The position numbers and the translations under genes were made by a program. Below the pieces are notes generated by a model, which saw only the letters and a program-made list of their open reading frames with translations, was not told where the DNA came from and searched no databases. Positions 36,719-49,339 of a stretch of 64,000 nt of DNA are shown one piece after another (positions within the stretch are counted from its first letter, which is position 1; each line of letters opens with the position of its first letter). Source of the DNA: Polytrichum commune (lineage: Eukaryota > Streptophyta > Polytrichopsida > Polytrichales > Polytrichaceae); the NCBI GenBank assembly GCA_950295325.1, contig OX485803.1:18292001-18356000 (forward strand). The letters are read 5' to 3'.

Positions 36719-38980
36719 ATGGATTCACCGAGTGGGCAAGTGGGAGGATGGTGGCTATTCGCGGTGCCAATGCTGGCGAAGCAAGGGAGATCAACCCTCT
36801 CGGAGATGGTAGGCGACACTGTGAATGTGAGCGGGATGATGGTCCTCGCTGTGCTGGGTGTGATTAGTGCTTGCGCTCTGCTGGTATGCTGGGCATCCCC
36901 AGGGGGATCCTCATGGGGAAAACTTAGCGGGAAGCGAAGCACAATCCCAGGTCCCCGAGGATACCCGATAATAGGCAGCCTGCTGGAGATGGGAGGCCAA
37001 GCGCACCGTCGGCTATCCCATCTCGCAATCACACACTCCGCAACACGCCTGATGGCACTAAGCTTCGGCGAGACTCGTGTGGTGATAGCCAGCGAGCCGG
37101 AGAGCGCACGCGAGATTCTTCACAGCTCAGCCTTCGCGGATCGCCCCTTGAAGCAATCTGCGCAACAACTTCTGTTCGGCCGCGCCATAGGGTTTGCACC
37201 CCACGGTGATTACTGGAGGAGTCTACGCCGGATAGCGGCTAACCATCTGTTCGCACCGAAACGCATTGCCGCGCATGAGGGCAAGCGGAAACTCGAGGCT
37301 AACCTCATGATGAATGCGATGGAAAGGGATGTGAAGTCGAACGGGAGTGTGGAGATTCGTGGTCACCTGCAGCGTGCTTCCTTGAACAATATAATGGCAA
37401 GTGTGTTTGGTCGGCGGTATGACTTTGGTTCTGAATCAGCTTGTGGAGCTGGGTCAGTTGAGGCGGAGCAGCTGAGGGATATGGTGCGAGAAGGGTTTGA
37501 GCTTCTTGGCGCCTTCAATTGGGCTGATCACTTGCCAGCCTTGAAGTGTTTGGATGCACAGAGGATCCATCAACGGTGCGCGGACCTCGTTCCGAAGGTG
37601 TCTGCTTTCGTGCAGAAGATTATTGACGAGCATCGGGAGAGGTCGAGGTCGAGGTCGGACTCGGAGTTGGAGTCGGAGGGTGGCAATGTCTCGACTTTCG
37701 AAACCGACTTCGTGGATGTGTTGCTGGGTCTCACGGGTGAAGACAAACTCTGTGATGAAGACATAATTGCCGTCTTATGGGTATGTGTACTTATATGACT
37801 TGATGTCTGTACGAATACATCAATTCCACTTAATTGTCTTAATGGGCCGAGTGATTCTTTGTAACTAAGTCAATTATAAATCATCACGTCATATGTAATC
37901 CATTGTGTCAAGCTACGAGATCTTGAGTTCAGTGTAAATTTTTGCGATTGCAATCACGCTACAATAAGTTGTGAGGATGAAATTGCTTTTGTGATGATAA
38001 ATAAGAGGTTGGCTTAAACCCCAAGGCCTTAACCCAGATCCCCACGACTTCGAGGAACTCCCGAGGTTGAGCCGTCTAAGGCTGGAATTGATTTTCTGTG
38101 CACCATACCACCTATGGTCCACCCAATCATAATCATACTGGGGTATCCGAGTAAGCCATGTGGTAACCTAGGAGGCAAAAGTCTTTTGGGCCTCTAATGC
38201 CCGGTTCAGGATTACATATAGAAATACACGAACTTGAAAATGAAGCAACGCCATAAATCACGCCGGTGGCGACATCAGAGTCGTCTTTGTGGCTGATGAT
38301 CTTGCATTAACCTTTTTATGATATGATTGTTGCAGGAAATGATCTTCCGAGGGACAGACACCACAGCCATTCTGACGGAATGGATCATGGCTGAGATGGT
38401 GCTAAACCCCAGCGTCCAGCGCAAAGTGCAAGCTGAGCTGGACTCAGTGTTGCTGATTCAGATGAACAAGGAAGCAAGCACCGCCGGCTTGTCCTTCGAG
38501 TCCCAGGTTGCCAGGCTACCATACCTGCAGGCAGTGATCAAGGAGACACTGAGATTGCACCCTCCAGGTCCGCTACTCTCCTGGGCACGTCTGGCCACAC
38601 AGGACGTCTGCGTGGCAGGACACACCATTCCTGCAGGCACAACGGCGATGGTGAACATGTGGGCCATCACTCACGACAGCAAGGTTTGGGCCAACCCGGA
38701 CCAATTCATGCCTGAGAGGTTTCTGCCATCCGAGGGAGGCGAAGACGTGGATGTGCGAGGCAACGATCTCCGTCTCGCACCCTTCGGTGCAGGTCGGCGA
38801 GTGTGCCCTGGCAGGGCCTTAGGGTTAGCGACGGTGCAGCTCTGGGTTGCACAGCTTTTGTACAATTTCGAGTGGACTGAGCCTGAGGATTCGGTTACCG
38901 ACCTCACCGAGGTTTTGAAGCTGTCTTCCGAGATGGTGCATCCGTTGCGCTCCGTTGCGAGTCGGCGTGTCCCATGTTAA
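36719..38980 (+). CDS. CYP78A: Cytochrome P450, CYP78A-type
   Basis: Two exons (36719-37780 and 38336-38980) join in phase 0 to give 568 residues, a normal CYP78A length. I chose the ATG at 36719; the frame is closed shortly upstream. Residues about 40-57 form the ER membrane anchor, then comes the [12 protein letters not shown] hinge. The oxygen-binding I-helix (FRGTDTT, near 358) opens exon 2. ExxR is at 424-427, MPERF near 479-483, and the heme-binding [10 protein letters not shown] has its ligand Cys at 511. All catalytic motifs are intact, with no stop or frameshift. The [11 protein letters not shown] and [14 protein letters not shown] segments are typical of CYP78A. Known members such as KLUH promote organ growth through an unidentified mobile signal, working at the ER with P450 reductase; that role here is by family. 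The exons are GC-rich against AT-rich flanks. The exact subfamily number cannot be assigned by eye. Confidence 0.93.
37781..38335 (+). other. CYP78A intron, 555 bp
   Basis: It starts GTATGTGT directly after the Leu-Trp codons and ends TTGTTGCAG before the Glu-Met-Ile codons of the I-helix. The AT-rich content, GT-AG borders and this position just before the oxygen-binding motif agree with the intron known in plant CYP78A genes. Confidence 0.9.
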
Positions 38981-39101
38981 CAACTAATTTTGAATCCCCA
39001 AGGCCACCTACCCTTTATTACTCTCAAGGCGGAAGCTAGAAGAGGCAGGACAATGTTATCTACGTTACCAAGAAGCTAGTGAGGTCTCAGTGTCGGCATC
39101 A

Positions 39102-39127
39102 TCATCTTCATCATCTTCATCTTCACC
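39102..39127 (+). repeat. CAT/CTT trinucleotide run
   Basis: Imperfect ATCATCTTCATC repeats just downstream of the P450, possibly in its 3' UTR. Confidence 0.8.
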
Positions 39128-39975
39128 CCCAACTATTTTTATGCGGCGCCCTCGGATGTAGTGTATACTCATGATCGGCCTTAATTACAGTCGACGTACA
39201 CCCATTTTTGCATGGTAGATCGAATTTTGAAGTCGGGTCTTCTGTCTATAGGATATTAGGTGGTTGCATTCATAAACCTCAGGTTGTCGTTACTTTAGTA
39301 GGAAGAAGTTTTGACATTTTGGAGCTGCGGACCCCTCTACCTACCTTGTGGCATGTTATCATTACAACATTTGATTTATCAATGCAACAGCAGCCAACGA
39401 GTGAATTTTTATACACACTGCTGACTCCCTCCTAGTGTGTGGCGCTGCTGTGAATTTTGATGATGTTTGGATGATGGTGGAAAGTGCTAGCTCTTTGCAA
39501 TTTGTCACTTTTAAGGAGCTCATCTCTGATCTGCAAATGTGGAAACGATGATGTTCTTCTGTCGGAGGCTGTTGACACAGTTTCTAGGCTTCCGGCCTAT
39601 TCGACCTCCCTCTGATGATCGATCATGCTGGCGATTGTTGTGATCCACTATAAGGGGCAGTCGTGACTGGAACTTAAATCTGAATTAGTTTGTACCCTGA
39701 GTGTGAGTATCCAGGAAGTCCACAAGGGTTCCAAGGAGCGGAAGCTCAACATTCTGATTAGTTTCAACCCTCAGTGCTACGAACCTCAGGTTTTCCATCA
39801 ACATTGATTTCAGGAGCTCCAGCTCTCTCCAGACGTGGGATTAGTTATAAATTCCGTGCGAGGAGAGTTTCAACTTCCTCGATCCCCATTGTCTCATCTG
39901 TGATGTTATTATAGAGCAAGAGGGGTAGCTGTGACTAGTGGAACAAAATCAACTCTGTCTTGCGTTCAACTCTAT

Positions 39976-39997
39976 AACACACACACACACACACACA
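39976..39997 (+). repeat. (AC)n microsatellite
   Basis: Uninterrupted AC run. Confidence 0.95.
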
Positions 39998-40351
39998 ATA
40001 AAGAAATTGAGTAAAATCATAAGTTTTAATCCTTCGTGAACACATCGGGAACCTCTAATTCGTATCTCACATTGCCTTCTTGTCAATTGTGGCCATTATC
40101 TGTGGCCGAGTGAATCCTTCCTTCTCCATTGTCCGTAACATGCAGTCATGATGCCAACATTGTTCGTGTAACTAATTGTTCAAGTGAGGCAAAAAAGTGA
40201 GTACACTCGGAGTGAGTGAGGCCCCTAAGAGTATCCCTACTAGAATACTCCAATGCCAAATATTATATATTAATATATCTTTGGGGAGCCCGCCAACCTG
40301 GGTGGGACCGCTCATCATGAGTCAAAGTCCACCAAAACATAAGCATATCAT

Positions 40352-42075
40352 CAGTGTATATGTTTGACAAAGTTTTTGCAAGTTTTTCTCTTTTGACACG
40401 CAAAAACTTGCACAAAAAAAAAAATGCACGTCAATTGACACGCACAATCTAGAAATTGACACGTACTGTGACTTGTGAAGAAAAAAACCACACGTCAATT
40501 GACACACTAGAAATTGAAATGACACATATTACTTGAGTACTATAAAGTGCAGCTCAAGTATCCGGAAAACATAACCCATAACAATAGGAGAACTTCCTAC
40601 ACTCACTCACATACTTAAGTTCAACTTTGCTCTTGCAATTTCCTTTGTAACCGGGAGCTAAGACGGTGATCGGAGAGTGAGACTAACTAGGAACATGGCG
40701 AGGCAAATGTTTGTATCACCGTGGTGCTTGCACATCCTCCACTCCATATGAGTTTTTTTTTGCTTCCAACCAATGTGAGTTTTTCTTGCTTTCAACCAAA
40801 GTTGTTTTGAGCAATTCCCTTTGAATCGCAAAGCTCCCTTGTTGAAAGCATCTGAATCCCTTTGAGCTTTCTTGGAGCTGGAGAGGCTTCTTATTGCAAA
40901 AATGACGCAGAAGTGGCACGAAGATTAGTGCCTGTTTTCGGTTAGGATTGATTGTAGCGCACTTTGTTCCAGAGTGAATTGTTTTGTTGGGATAATTAAC
41001 TTGTAATTATGAAGTTGTGATTGTGTGGTTGCTTTCCACTTCCCCTGCCTCTCTGGAAACACCTGGAACCAATTAATTCCCAACGATAATCAATATTCCT
41101 TCTTGTAACAACCTTTTGTTGGCCAGCGCACTAGAAGCATTTCTATATTTCACAATTCCAGTTCAGAGACCTAGATCAGACCTCACCAATTGAACAACTT
41201 TTTATTCTTTTTCTTTACCACTAAAGGATATAATATGCTTCAAGAGGATATCAGTTGATATTGATTGTTCAGCAAATAGGTAGATAGATAAATAGATACA
41301 TTCAACTAGAATCAAGCAAAGGGAGGAGCATACGTAATTGTGAGCCTAAAAGCCTCCACTCTGAAGTGCAAGAGAGTCACCCATGTTGATCACCTTTGAG
41401 AGTTTATGTCCATAATTATCCAAGCGATGATAGTGACCGAATCACAAATACCGAATTGTGGCTTGAAAGGATATTGTTGAAGTTTCAATACACTGAAGAA
41501 GAGAGTGACATGTGTAAGGGAGAACTCTTGGAATTTACGGAAACACTTCGACATGAGTGTGAGAACAAAAAGATATTTGAGGCTTGGCGCATATGTGGTA
41601 GCAATTTGGAATGGCACACAAATTGGCCTAAACTTATGCAACTTTGACAAAAAAATTATACTCATTCCATCAAGTATAGCTATTTGTGAGAGAGGATTTT
41701 CCAAACAAAATGCAATCAAAAGCCACTTGCGCAATAGGTTGAACTTGAAGACCCTTGATGCCCTTATGCGGGTTTCTCTTTGTGGGCTTGAAGTGGATGC
41801 AATGGATTGGGCTACCATCTTCAACATTTGGAGAAACATGCGAGACTGAAGGATACTTACGCTCGATTGATAGTTTTTTTTGGTTACAAATCAAGTTTGT
41901 TTTTTATTATTCAAAATATTAGTTTTCTAAAATATTGTGTAAGCCAAAAATTGAGGTGACATTTTGGAATAAAATGTAGATTTCAATTGACATTCATTTT
42001 TGTTTTTGAAAACGTCACGTGACACTTTGGATTTGAGGTTGAACATCACATGAAATTTGTCAAACATACACACTG
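40352..42075 (+). mobile_element. Defective hAT transposon with perfect 8-bp TSD, 1.7 kb
   Basis: The ends CAGTGTATATGTTTGACAAA and its near inverse are flanked by CATATCAT at 40344-40351 and 42076-42083, an exact 8-bp duplication. It is the best-preserved member of the family that includes 9333-10726 and the MITEs at 8975 and 23983. Only the transposase C-terminus remains. Confidence 0.9.
41396..41849 (+). pseudogene. hAT transposase C-terminal fragment
   Basis: 41396-41647 encodes LWLERILLKFQYTEEESDMC and a following Glu/Lys-rich stretch. After a frameshift near 41648 the dimerisation end continues to 41849 with CERGFSKQN, SHLRNRLNLKTLDALM and VSLCGLEVD. Compared with the 9951-10495 copy, this one keeps more consensus-like residues. 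The BED finger and catalytic core are absent, so it is not a source of active enzyme. Confidence 0.8.
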
Positions 42076-42430
42076 CATATCATGTCAAGATGAAGGTCCA
42101 TTCAATAAGACAACGCCACCTATTATTTGACATGAGATAAAAGTAGGATGTTGGAGTATACGTAATATAAAGTAATCTCTTGGTGGGCCAGAGAGGGTCG
42201 CTAGATGAACCATTTTGTGGCGTGGGGAACGTTCTCACTATACATGGGCCGGTTCTAAATCATGACGGGTGGGGAGGAAGGGACCCATTGGTCTAGTGGT
42301 GGGGCTCACTTTATGCCAGTACCATCACCCAAGAACTCGGAATGGTGTTGGCGCACCCCATGCCATCTCTGGTGGGGACACTCTAAAGATCGGATCTTGC
42401 CAATGAATGGAGAGAACTAGCCACTAGTTA

Positions 42431-42614
42431 GTGTGGGTTATCATTTGGAATTACATGTTGCTATGCCTTTTACATACATTATCGTTTTTTTATCATATTC
42501 TTCGCTTTGCATACTAACTACTTATGTTATTTGGGTAAAATAGATACTCTCGGTAAAACGTTATAACAACATGTAACTCCAAATGGCAACCCACACTAAT
42601 TAGACTAAACAATG
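42431..42614. mobile_element. Foldback MITE with GTGTGGGTTATC arms
   Basis: GTGTGGGTTATCATTTGGA at the left is mirrored at 42575-42596. The right side continues to CAATG at 42614, as in the longer copy at 49912-50494. The direct repeat TAGTTA on both sides fits insertion into the host MITE, but the left border may be eroded. Confidence 0.65.
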
Positions 42615-42721
42615 TAGTTATAGACGAGCCAGTTGAGTTCGAGAAGTCCAAGACTTCAGGAAGATTACCAATCCTTCTAGAGGAAACCATGGAATATACC
42701 TCAAATCAGTAAAGAAAAACT

Positions 42722-43322
42722 AGAGGACGTTAAATACCCCCCCATGAACTTTTCGGGGGGGGGGGGAATATTCTGTCAGGGCAGCCGCCCGACATTTTTT
42801 GAAGGCTACTTGTCCACAAATCTCATATTGAGTGCACTTCATTTTCAAGGTCTCAAATCCAATATATATGTTCAGTTCCATTGAATAAATAAGCAATTGA
42901 CTAGATTTCATTTTCAAAGTGAAACTGCCAATAAAGCATGTAATTAACTTGGAAGTCAAAAATAATACAGAATCCTCATTAGCACTGAGGTTATAATTTT
43001 TGTCACTTACAATTCAAAGGGACTTTGTCATTCTAAAATGAAACAAAATTTTATTTAAAAAATAATAGTTTAAAAATATAAAATATAAAATATATTTATT
43101 TAATACCTTCTATCACAAAGTTTTCATACACATTTCAATTGACACACTATAAAGTTTTCATACACATCTTCACAAGTCACAATACGTGTCAATTTCTAGA
43201 TTGTGCGTGTCAATTGACGTGCATTTTTTTTTTTTTGTGCAAGTTTTTGCGTGTCAAAAGAGAAAAACTTGCAAAAACTTTGTTAAACATATACACTGGT
43301 GGGGGGGTATTTAACGTCCTCC
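42722..43322. mobile_element. 601-bp TIR element nested in the MITE
   Basis: Inverted ends of 23 bp (one mismatch) read GAGGACGTTAAATACCCCCC at the left. The hexamer AAAACT directly flanks both sides (42716-42721 and 43323-43328), and host MITE sequence resumes on either side. The superfamily is unknown. The right part contains a piece of the hAT family (43139-43298) directly against the right TIR. Confidence 0.7.
43139..43298 (-). mobile_element. hAT terminal fragment of the 40352 family
   Basis: The segment ending TTAAACATATACACTG is the inverse of the left end of the 40352-42075 element, including GTGTCAATTGACGTGCATTT. The other end is missing. Confidence 0.7.
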
Positions 43323-43852
43323 AAAACTAAAATGCCATAGCAGGTTGGACTTGGAAACACCAAGATTTTGACTGATAGTACACAAAAACTCTCCCTGGAC
43401 ACTGGATCCTGCATGTGTTGTTGTTGTTGTAGTAGTTGTTTCTGTTTTCTTTTTTCTTTTTTCTTCTTTTTTGATTTTGGGACAAATGAAGATCCCGCAG
43501 TACCTGGTGTGTGTGCTAACTTATGTAGCCCTGAGATGCAGGCACAGTGGCCACAATGTGCTGTTGCTGCTGCATGGTCTCACATTAGCAGCCATGCCAG
43601 CTGCGCTTCATGAATTAAGAATGTTACCCGGCTGCATGTATTGCATGACAGATGGATCAGTAGGTTAGCTGCCGTCACGGATCATCACCAATGGAGTCAA
43701 TTAAAAATGCGAGAGTCAACTCACAGACCAGCCACTTCGGTGCTTGTGCAAAGTGTCCAACGGCCCTTGGGTCAAGAAAAACGAACATTGGGCTTGTTTG
43801 GGTGTGCTTTGTCTTCTCCACCTCTTCACCTGTGCTGCCAACTCAGCGAGCT

Positions 43853-44412
43853 CGTACCTCTCATCCATCCAACATAAAAACTTGATCCTCCTGACTACAA
43901 ACTCAGGGTTTGTGGCCAATTCATCTCGAATGACTTGGACTAGACTATTTCCAGGTCTTTAATCTCTAAAGGTCATGAAGAACTTTTTGATCGTGTAGTC
44001 ACCTTTGTCTGACCATAGACACATTTACGTTAGAATCTCTTGATTTGGGACAAATGGACGGTTGAGAAATGGTGTGAACAATCTTAACTAAACAACATGT
44101 CATCCGTACATTCAAATTTATTATCGAAGGTACATTTTTTTCTTTGATATATTGTTATATTGGGTTTAGGTTCTTGACTCTGGTGACCAACAAACGTTAT
44201 CCAATTCTAGACATGTAGGATTCCATGTCACTTCCATGTCACTTTCTCATCCAATTTCTAACATGCTCACCCATGGTCACCTTTATTTGAGGTGTGAAAT
44301 CAACTGACAAAAGCAACCTCTAGGATGGATATTGGATGCATGAGTTTTGTGTTTACAGATTTTTTTTATGTTGGATAGATGAGACCTACATTTGTATCCA
44401 ATAATGCCTTGT
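43853..44412. repeat. Foldback repeat with CATCCAACATAAAAA ends, longer copy
   Basis: CTCTCATCCATCCAACATAA near 43857 is mirrored near 44365-44390. The internal GGGTTTGTGGCCAATTCATC segment matches the inverse of 21140-21165. Confidence 0.5.
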
Positions 44413-47400
44413 CACCATCAGATACTATGGTGTGCACCTGACCTAGGTAAGCATCCCAAACCTATGTATGTCACTTAATCATGCATGGCAATTTTTCCCT
44501 TGCAAAAGTACTACGCACTCGTCCACATAAAATTCCTCACTTACACATGTAGTTGAGGGTTTAGGGGAGGGTTTAGTGTACAGAGGGTCTTCCCCTGGTA
44601 CTTTGACATGTTATATCGTGTTATCAAAATACGATATATTGTCCAATTCAAGAACATGATCATTAAAAGGGACCGTAAATTATCATACTATTGAGGGTTC
44701 TCTTTGAATCAACCGAATAGCAAAGAATCTGCAAAGAAACTCCAGCACAGTCTTGAATTTAAGTGGTGGTCGTACTTGAAAAACATAAACCATGCTGTTC
44801 AAATTCAACCGTTCTTCAAAAGTCTCAACTTCTCAAGTTATACCAATGAATTTCATGTAACATATGTCGTTGAAGCCAAGTGACATGAACATACGTTGTA
44901 GGGTGGATTACCATTTTTCCAACGAGGCCCGGTACCTAACTTAGGGTCCACTCGCACCACCTAGTTAGGAGAATTAGCTAACAATATGAGTTAGTGAAAT
45001 TAACTAACTCATATGATAGCTAATTAATTGCATGTCCATACATCCCGGTGACCATTAACCAAAGGTTGATCAATTTAAGAGAGGAGTCAAGGTTGAATGA
45101 TTGAAGCTTTTGCTCAACTTGCCCAAGTTTTGAACATGACACTAATTTTGATCATTATAATCATGCGGCAACTATGACAAACTCTAAACACTGATAATAC
45201 GTTAAGACCAACCTTTGGCTTCAAAAATTCACAGTTTTTTCAAATCAAAGAGTAAAATCACTGAAAAATCTGCAATCCTCGTGATTTCTATCTTCCTACA
45301 CGGAAAAATTCGCACCGCCTTAATACTTGTCAAGATTTGGCGCACGCAATATGTCTCAACTTATGGGCGGAGCCTCAACGGTGATGTACTGCTGGACCCT
45401 TATTACTGATAACCAGTTTCATCGTAAGACTCATTCTGTTTGGAAATCAGCACTGATGACTCATTCAGGTGCCTGATGCCAAATCAATCGACATGCTAGA
45501 AATCGTCGGGTTGAGCCCAGCCCCACTTTAATTAGCAGGAGGAGCAGAAGAATGAGGCTGGGATGAGGAGTACTGTTGTGTAGATGTGGCAGTGGGGGGC
45601 TAGCTTAGCTAGGTGGGTGTAGGGCTGTCCCCCTGTGGCCCTGCTTATGGCTATTTGTGGTGAAAAAGCGGCCCCTCATTCCTTGGCAGTTAACGACTCT
45701 TGTCTTGTTGGCTGTGATGAATAAATAACTAAATCCTGGCTGCTCATGGCGGCGCCCAGCAGCACTTTTCAATTGGGGTTATTGGACATGCGACACTTGA
45801 TTGAATAACACTAGGACCTGGGCTCCACCACTACACTACACAAGTTCCATTCATAACTCCACCAAATACACTGCATTCATTAGTGTCACTTTCTAATGGG
45901 AATTACGCAATGCAGGGTTGCTTTTAAGACCTGTCGCTACCCATTTGAATGTTGGTCACTGTCACCAGTTCACTTGACATGTTAAAAGACATAGGGCCAA
46001 GACCTTCAACCCATCACTTGACATATCACTCCCAAAATGCTTGTCACTTGACATATGAAATTTCAGGATACTTGTCAACATCTTATGACTAAGACTTGCC
46101 AGTGCACTTTGCTTGAAGCTTCGTGCATCGACGTGTGCAACTGTTTTTGGAGGTTACAACTTACTGAGCTCGCATTTCACGTGTCTTTGCCTGCTAGTTA
46201 GCGCCAAGTGGTTTAACTTTCCATTCACCGTTGATTTATGAGCACTAACTTTGTGTCTAAAGCACAAATAGATTTCGGTGTCAATTTTTAGGAAGCTCTC
46301 AATATTAGAGGAGTTTTTTCCTACACGAGTTCACAAGTGCATTGTTCCGATCTCGACAAAGTAATGGTTATAGAGGTCATCGACAACCACCATAATGAAA
46401 GTGATTTGATTGCATATTATTTCAATTTGTACTACTTCTACAAATTTATAAACTAAATAAGAGTAAGTGACTTTGATTACAATATTTTAGTGTGCTTAGA
46501 AACAACAGGAGTATGTGGGCCCCACCACTCCAAGCTCCATTCATGAACACTTGTAAACCAGCTTGTATTCCCGTGCCCCTCCTCATAAATGACATGTGAG
46601 AGGGCATTAACACAGCCTGCACTCAGCCGCTCTAATTGCCCACTTGATTTTGTTTTGCTCCTAATTAAACTCTGTTATAAAGTGCACAAAGAGCCTAATT
46701 ACACCCAACTAAAATTGGCTGGCTGTTTATGGATGGGAACGTTGTTGGGAACGCTCTTGTAAGCTCACACACATACACTACATAAATAGATTGCTTTTCT
46801 ATTAGTCGCCACCGAAGGGGGAAATGAGTTTTAGGGTTTATGGTTTCGCTCCTGATTAAACTTTGTTGTATGGTGCAGAATGAAATGTGTTAAGTTTGGA
46901 GTGGTTATTTTAATCTTATTGGATTCTGGAAAATGACACCTAGAGAGCCCAAGCCGAGCAATATGGGAGGGAAGCAATCAAACAGATGGGAGAGACTTTG
47001 AACCACAAACTCAGTGAGTGAGCTATTGTGGGCTGTTGACACAATCACCAGACTACCACGAAGAACCAATATCCAAAATCACAAATGGCCTCCCAAACCA
47101 ATCAATTGTTGGAGAAATCGTTATGAGAGGAGCCATCACCAGATGAGAGACTATGAGGGAAGTTATTTGCATGAAGAAGTCCTTCAGTTGAAAATTTGCC
47201 TTGAACTGTGTCCACAACCTTTTGGTTGTTCTAGAATGAGAGTCTATGAAAGGAATTTGTATATTCGTCATGATCACAAATCTCATTAATTTTTGAAATA
47301 ATTTGTCCATGAGTGAACTATGGAGAATATTAACTGATAATGAATGTGGGCAGGAGAAACAGAGAGAGCAAGCTTTTGTTAGCTCATTGACTTGCAAGTT

Positions 47401-48117
47401 CAGATAGGTAAATTGATGGATATAAACATCGCTTTCTTAAGAAAGCAAGCATAGCTGAAGACTCCTTTGGTTTGCAGACTACGACCATTATTCTGTGGAG
47501 GTTTCTAGAAGAGTATGTCAGTGAATGTCCCACAAAACAATTCCTAACAAAATTGTGGAGTTCATGGTTTCTTTTTGAATGGCAACCTAACCACAATCCA
47601 TAACATTATTTAGCGTAGTCATGGCGTTATGTAGGCCATGGCTAAGTTAAGTAATGTTATCTATCTTTTTATCTATCTATCTGGTGATCTATCATTAATT
47701 ACATAACATTACTAAGAGCCTCCCCGGGGTTTCCTTTCAAAATGTGGGATGGGTAGGGTGTAAGCACAAACTCCAACCATTTACACTAGACTTTATCTCC
47801 GGTTTCTAGCTCATATTGTGTAGCTATAGCGACGAACGACTTGCACTCCCAATATGCAAACACACGTGGCCCCCTGGCCGTCACCTAATCTACATCATAG
47901 TTGAAACTATAATAATCTATGATTTAATACTACGTAAGTCGGACAAAATGCACAAAATCCATGATACTCTAGGGGTGCATCACCCTAGTCCTGAGTAAAA
48001 GTTATGTACACGATTCTGAAGAAAAATTATAATAATATTTTCCATGGATGATATTGTCGAAATTCTCCTGATTATTTAGAAATTGTGTGAATTTGTATGA
48101 AATATATCTCAAATGAA
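44413..48117. other. Intergenic stretch, no recognisable gene
   Basis: There are frames of up to 114 codons at 47014-47596 on both strands with no domain I recognise. A palindrome lies at 44972-45026 and ATCT repeats near 47665-47682. No protein family is supported. Confidence 0.4.
44972..45026. other. Imperfect hairpin, about 22-bp arms
   Basis: AATTAGCTAACAATATGAG and the inverse arm ending TAGCTAATT pair with one small bulge around a 9-nt loop. It may be a short foldback remnant. Confidence 0.5.
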
Positions 48118-48202
48118 AAACCGAACATCACATCATGTAACTGGTTGGACTCGGAACACTAGGATTTTGACCGATTATGCCCAAAACTCTCCCTGAACAC
48201 TG
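48118..48202 (+). mobile_element. 3' fragment of the 225-bp hAT-like MITE
   Basis: It carries the CATGTAACTGGTTGGACTCG to CTCCCTGAACACTG end of the family; the 5' two thirds are missing. Confidence 0.65.
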
Positions 48203-48955
48203 GTCTACACAGAACAACAGGCTACCAGTTGGGTAAACAGAATAGGCTTGGAACATATTATCCAGTTCATGAGGCTACAGAATGCACATGAATCAATGCA
48301 TTATGCGGCACATGGGCACATTCATTCTAAGACAACGCGGGTGGAATCAGGCAGGGCGACACATTCATGCAGCCAGGCTAGGGGGCAAAGTCCCAAGAAT
48401 TGGGAATATGTTGGTTACTGGTGTATATAGGCCACTTCAGCGCCGTGCGCGCGCCGTCTGTGAAGAGGTATCACAAATCACAATGAGTAACCTCTGATTT
48501 TTGTGTACAAAGTGTGTCGTGGAATTTTGTATATGATCCAAATTTCGTTGCAGATGTACACAATTGGGGTGTGTCGTGATCTGGATGTAATTTACTTAAT
48601 AATCTCTTCTCAACCTCACGTGAGAGGCATATGAATCCGGAATCTGGATCAGATACTCAAACATGATCTGCGCGCAAAGGGTCTGACCAGTCTAAGACTT
48701 GCGTCAAGTGACTAAAAGCGCACAACAAATGATGGATGCAACCTAGAGAGTACGGCAGCAGATTATCAAGTTGAGTAGTTGTGACAATCAAAGCATATTT
48801 TCTGATTTGGTCTACTCAGCATTTAGTCCCAAAATTCCCAAGGTCCTATATCTCTTCCCTGGATGACAGTGCCAGACCAAGTTCATGTGGTCAGAATATA
48901 TACTTGAACAGCATCATGGGCTGTTCTTCAATTTCCTTTACCTTTACTCTGACAT

Positions 48956-49339
48956 AAGGTATGTGGGTGTTATTCGGTTCAATTTTCATGTTCTCCAACT
49001 TCTACCAATTGGACTCGAACCAAGAAAACTTGCGCATTGACAAATCTATGCTGGAAGCTTCAGGAATATATGGATTAAAAATCGGACCTTCCCTGGTGTA
49101 TTTATGGTAATCCAAAGGGCGTGTTTGTTGATTCTTTAACGGAATAATATAGGTCTTCTCAATTGAGTTCACTTTTGAGTGTGGAGTAGTTAATACAATT
49201 TGAAGACATAGTCCAATCCTTTTTTAACATGTGCATTTATGATGGTTTTTTTATTTTTTTTGATCCTCACCTAACCGTGCACCAATCAAATATAGGTGTC
49301 CGATTAAGAAAAGTAACCGAATAACACCTTACATATCCT
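48956..49339. repeat. TIR-like repeat, short copy (family of 25414-26413)
   Basis: GTATGTGGGTGTTATTCGGT at the left mirrors AACCGAATAACACCTTACAT at the right. The right part also has TAGGTGTCCGATTAAGAAAA as in the other copies. Confidence 0.5.

Larger units (their letters stand above)
42401..43404 (+). mobile_element. 225-bp hAT-like MITE expanded by two insertions
   Basis: It starts CAATGAATGGAGAGAACTAG and ends CTCCCTGGACACTG. It is flanked by GATCTTGC (42393-42400) and GATCCTGC (43405-43412), a 7-of-8 duplication. The family sequence is interrupted at 42431-42614 and 42722-43322 by other elements. Confidence 0.8.

Noticed and set aside
37554-37766. Overlapping frames on both strands within CYP78A exon 1
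   Set aside because: Shadows of the GC-rich P450 coding sequence.
47014-47596. Overlapping 91-114-codon frames on both strands
   Set aside because: Neither strand shows a recognisable protein; not enough to call a gene.
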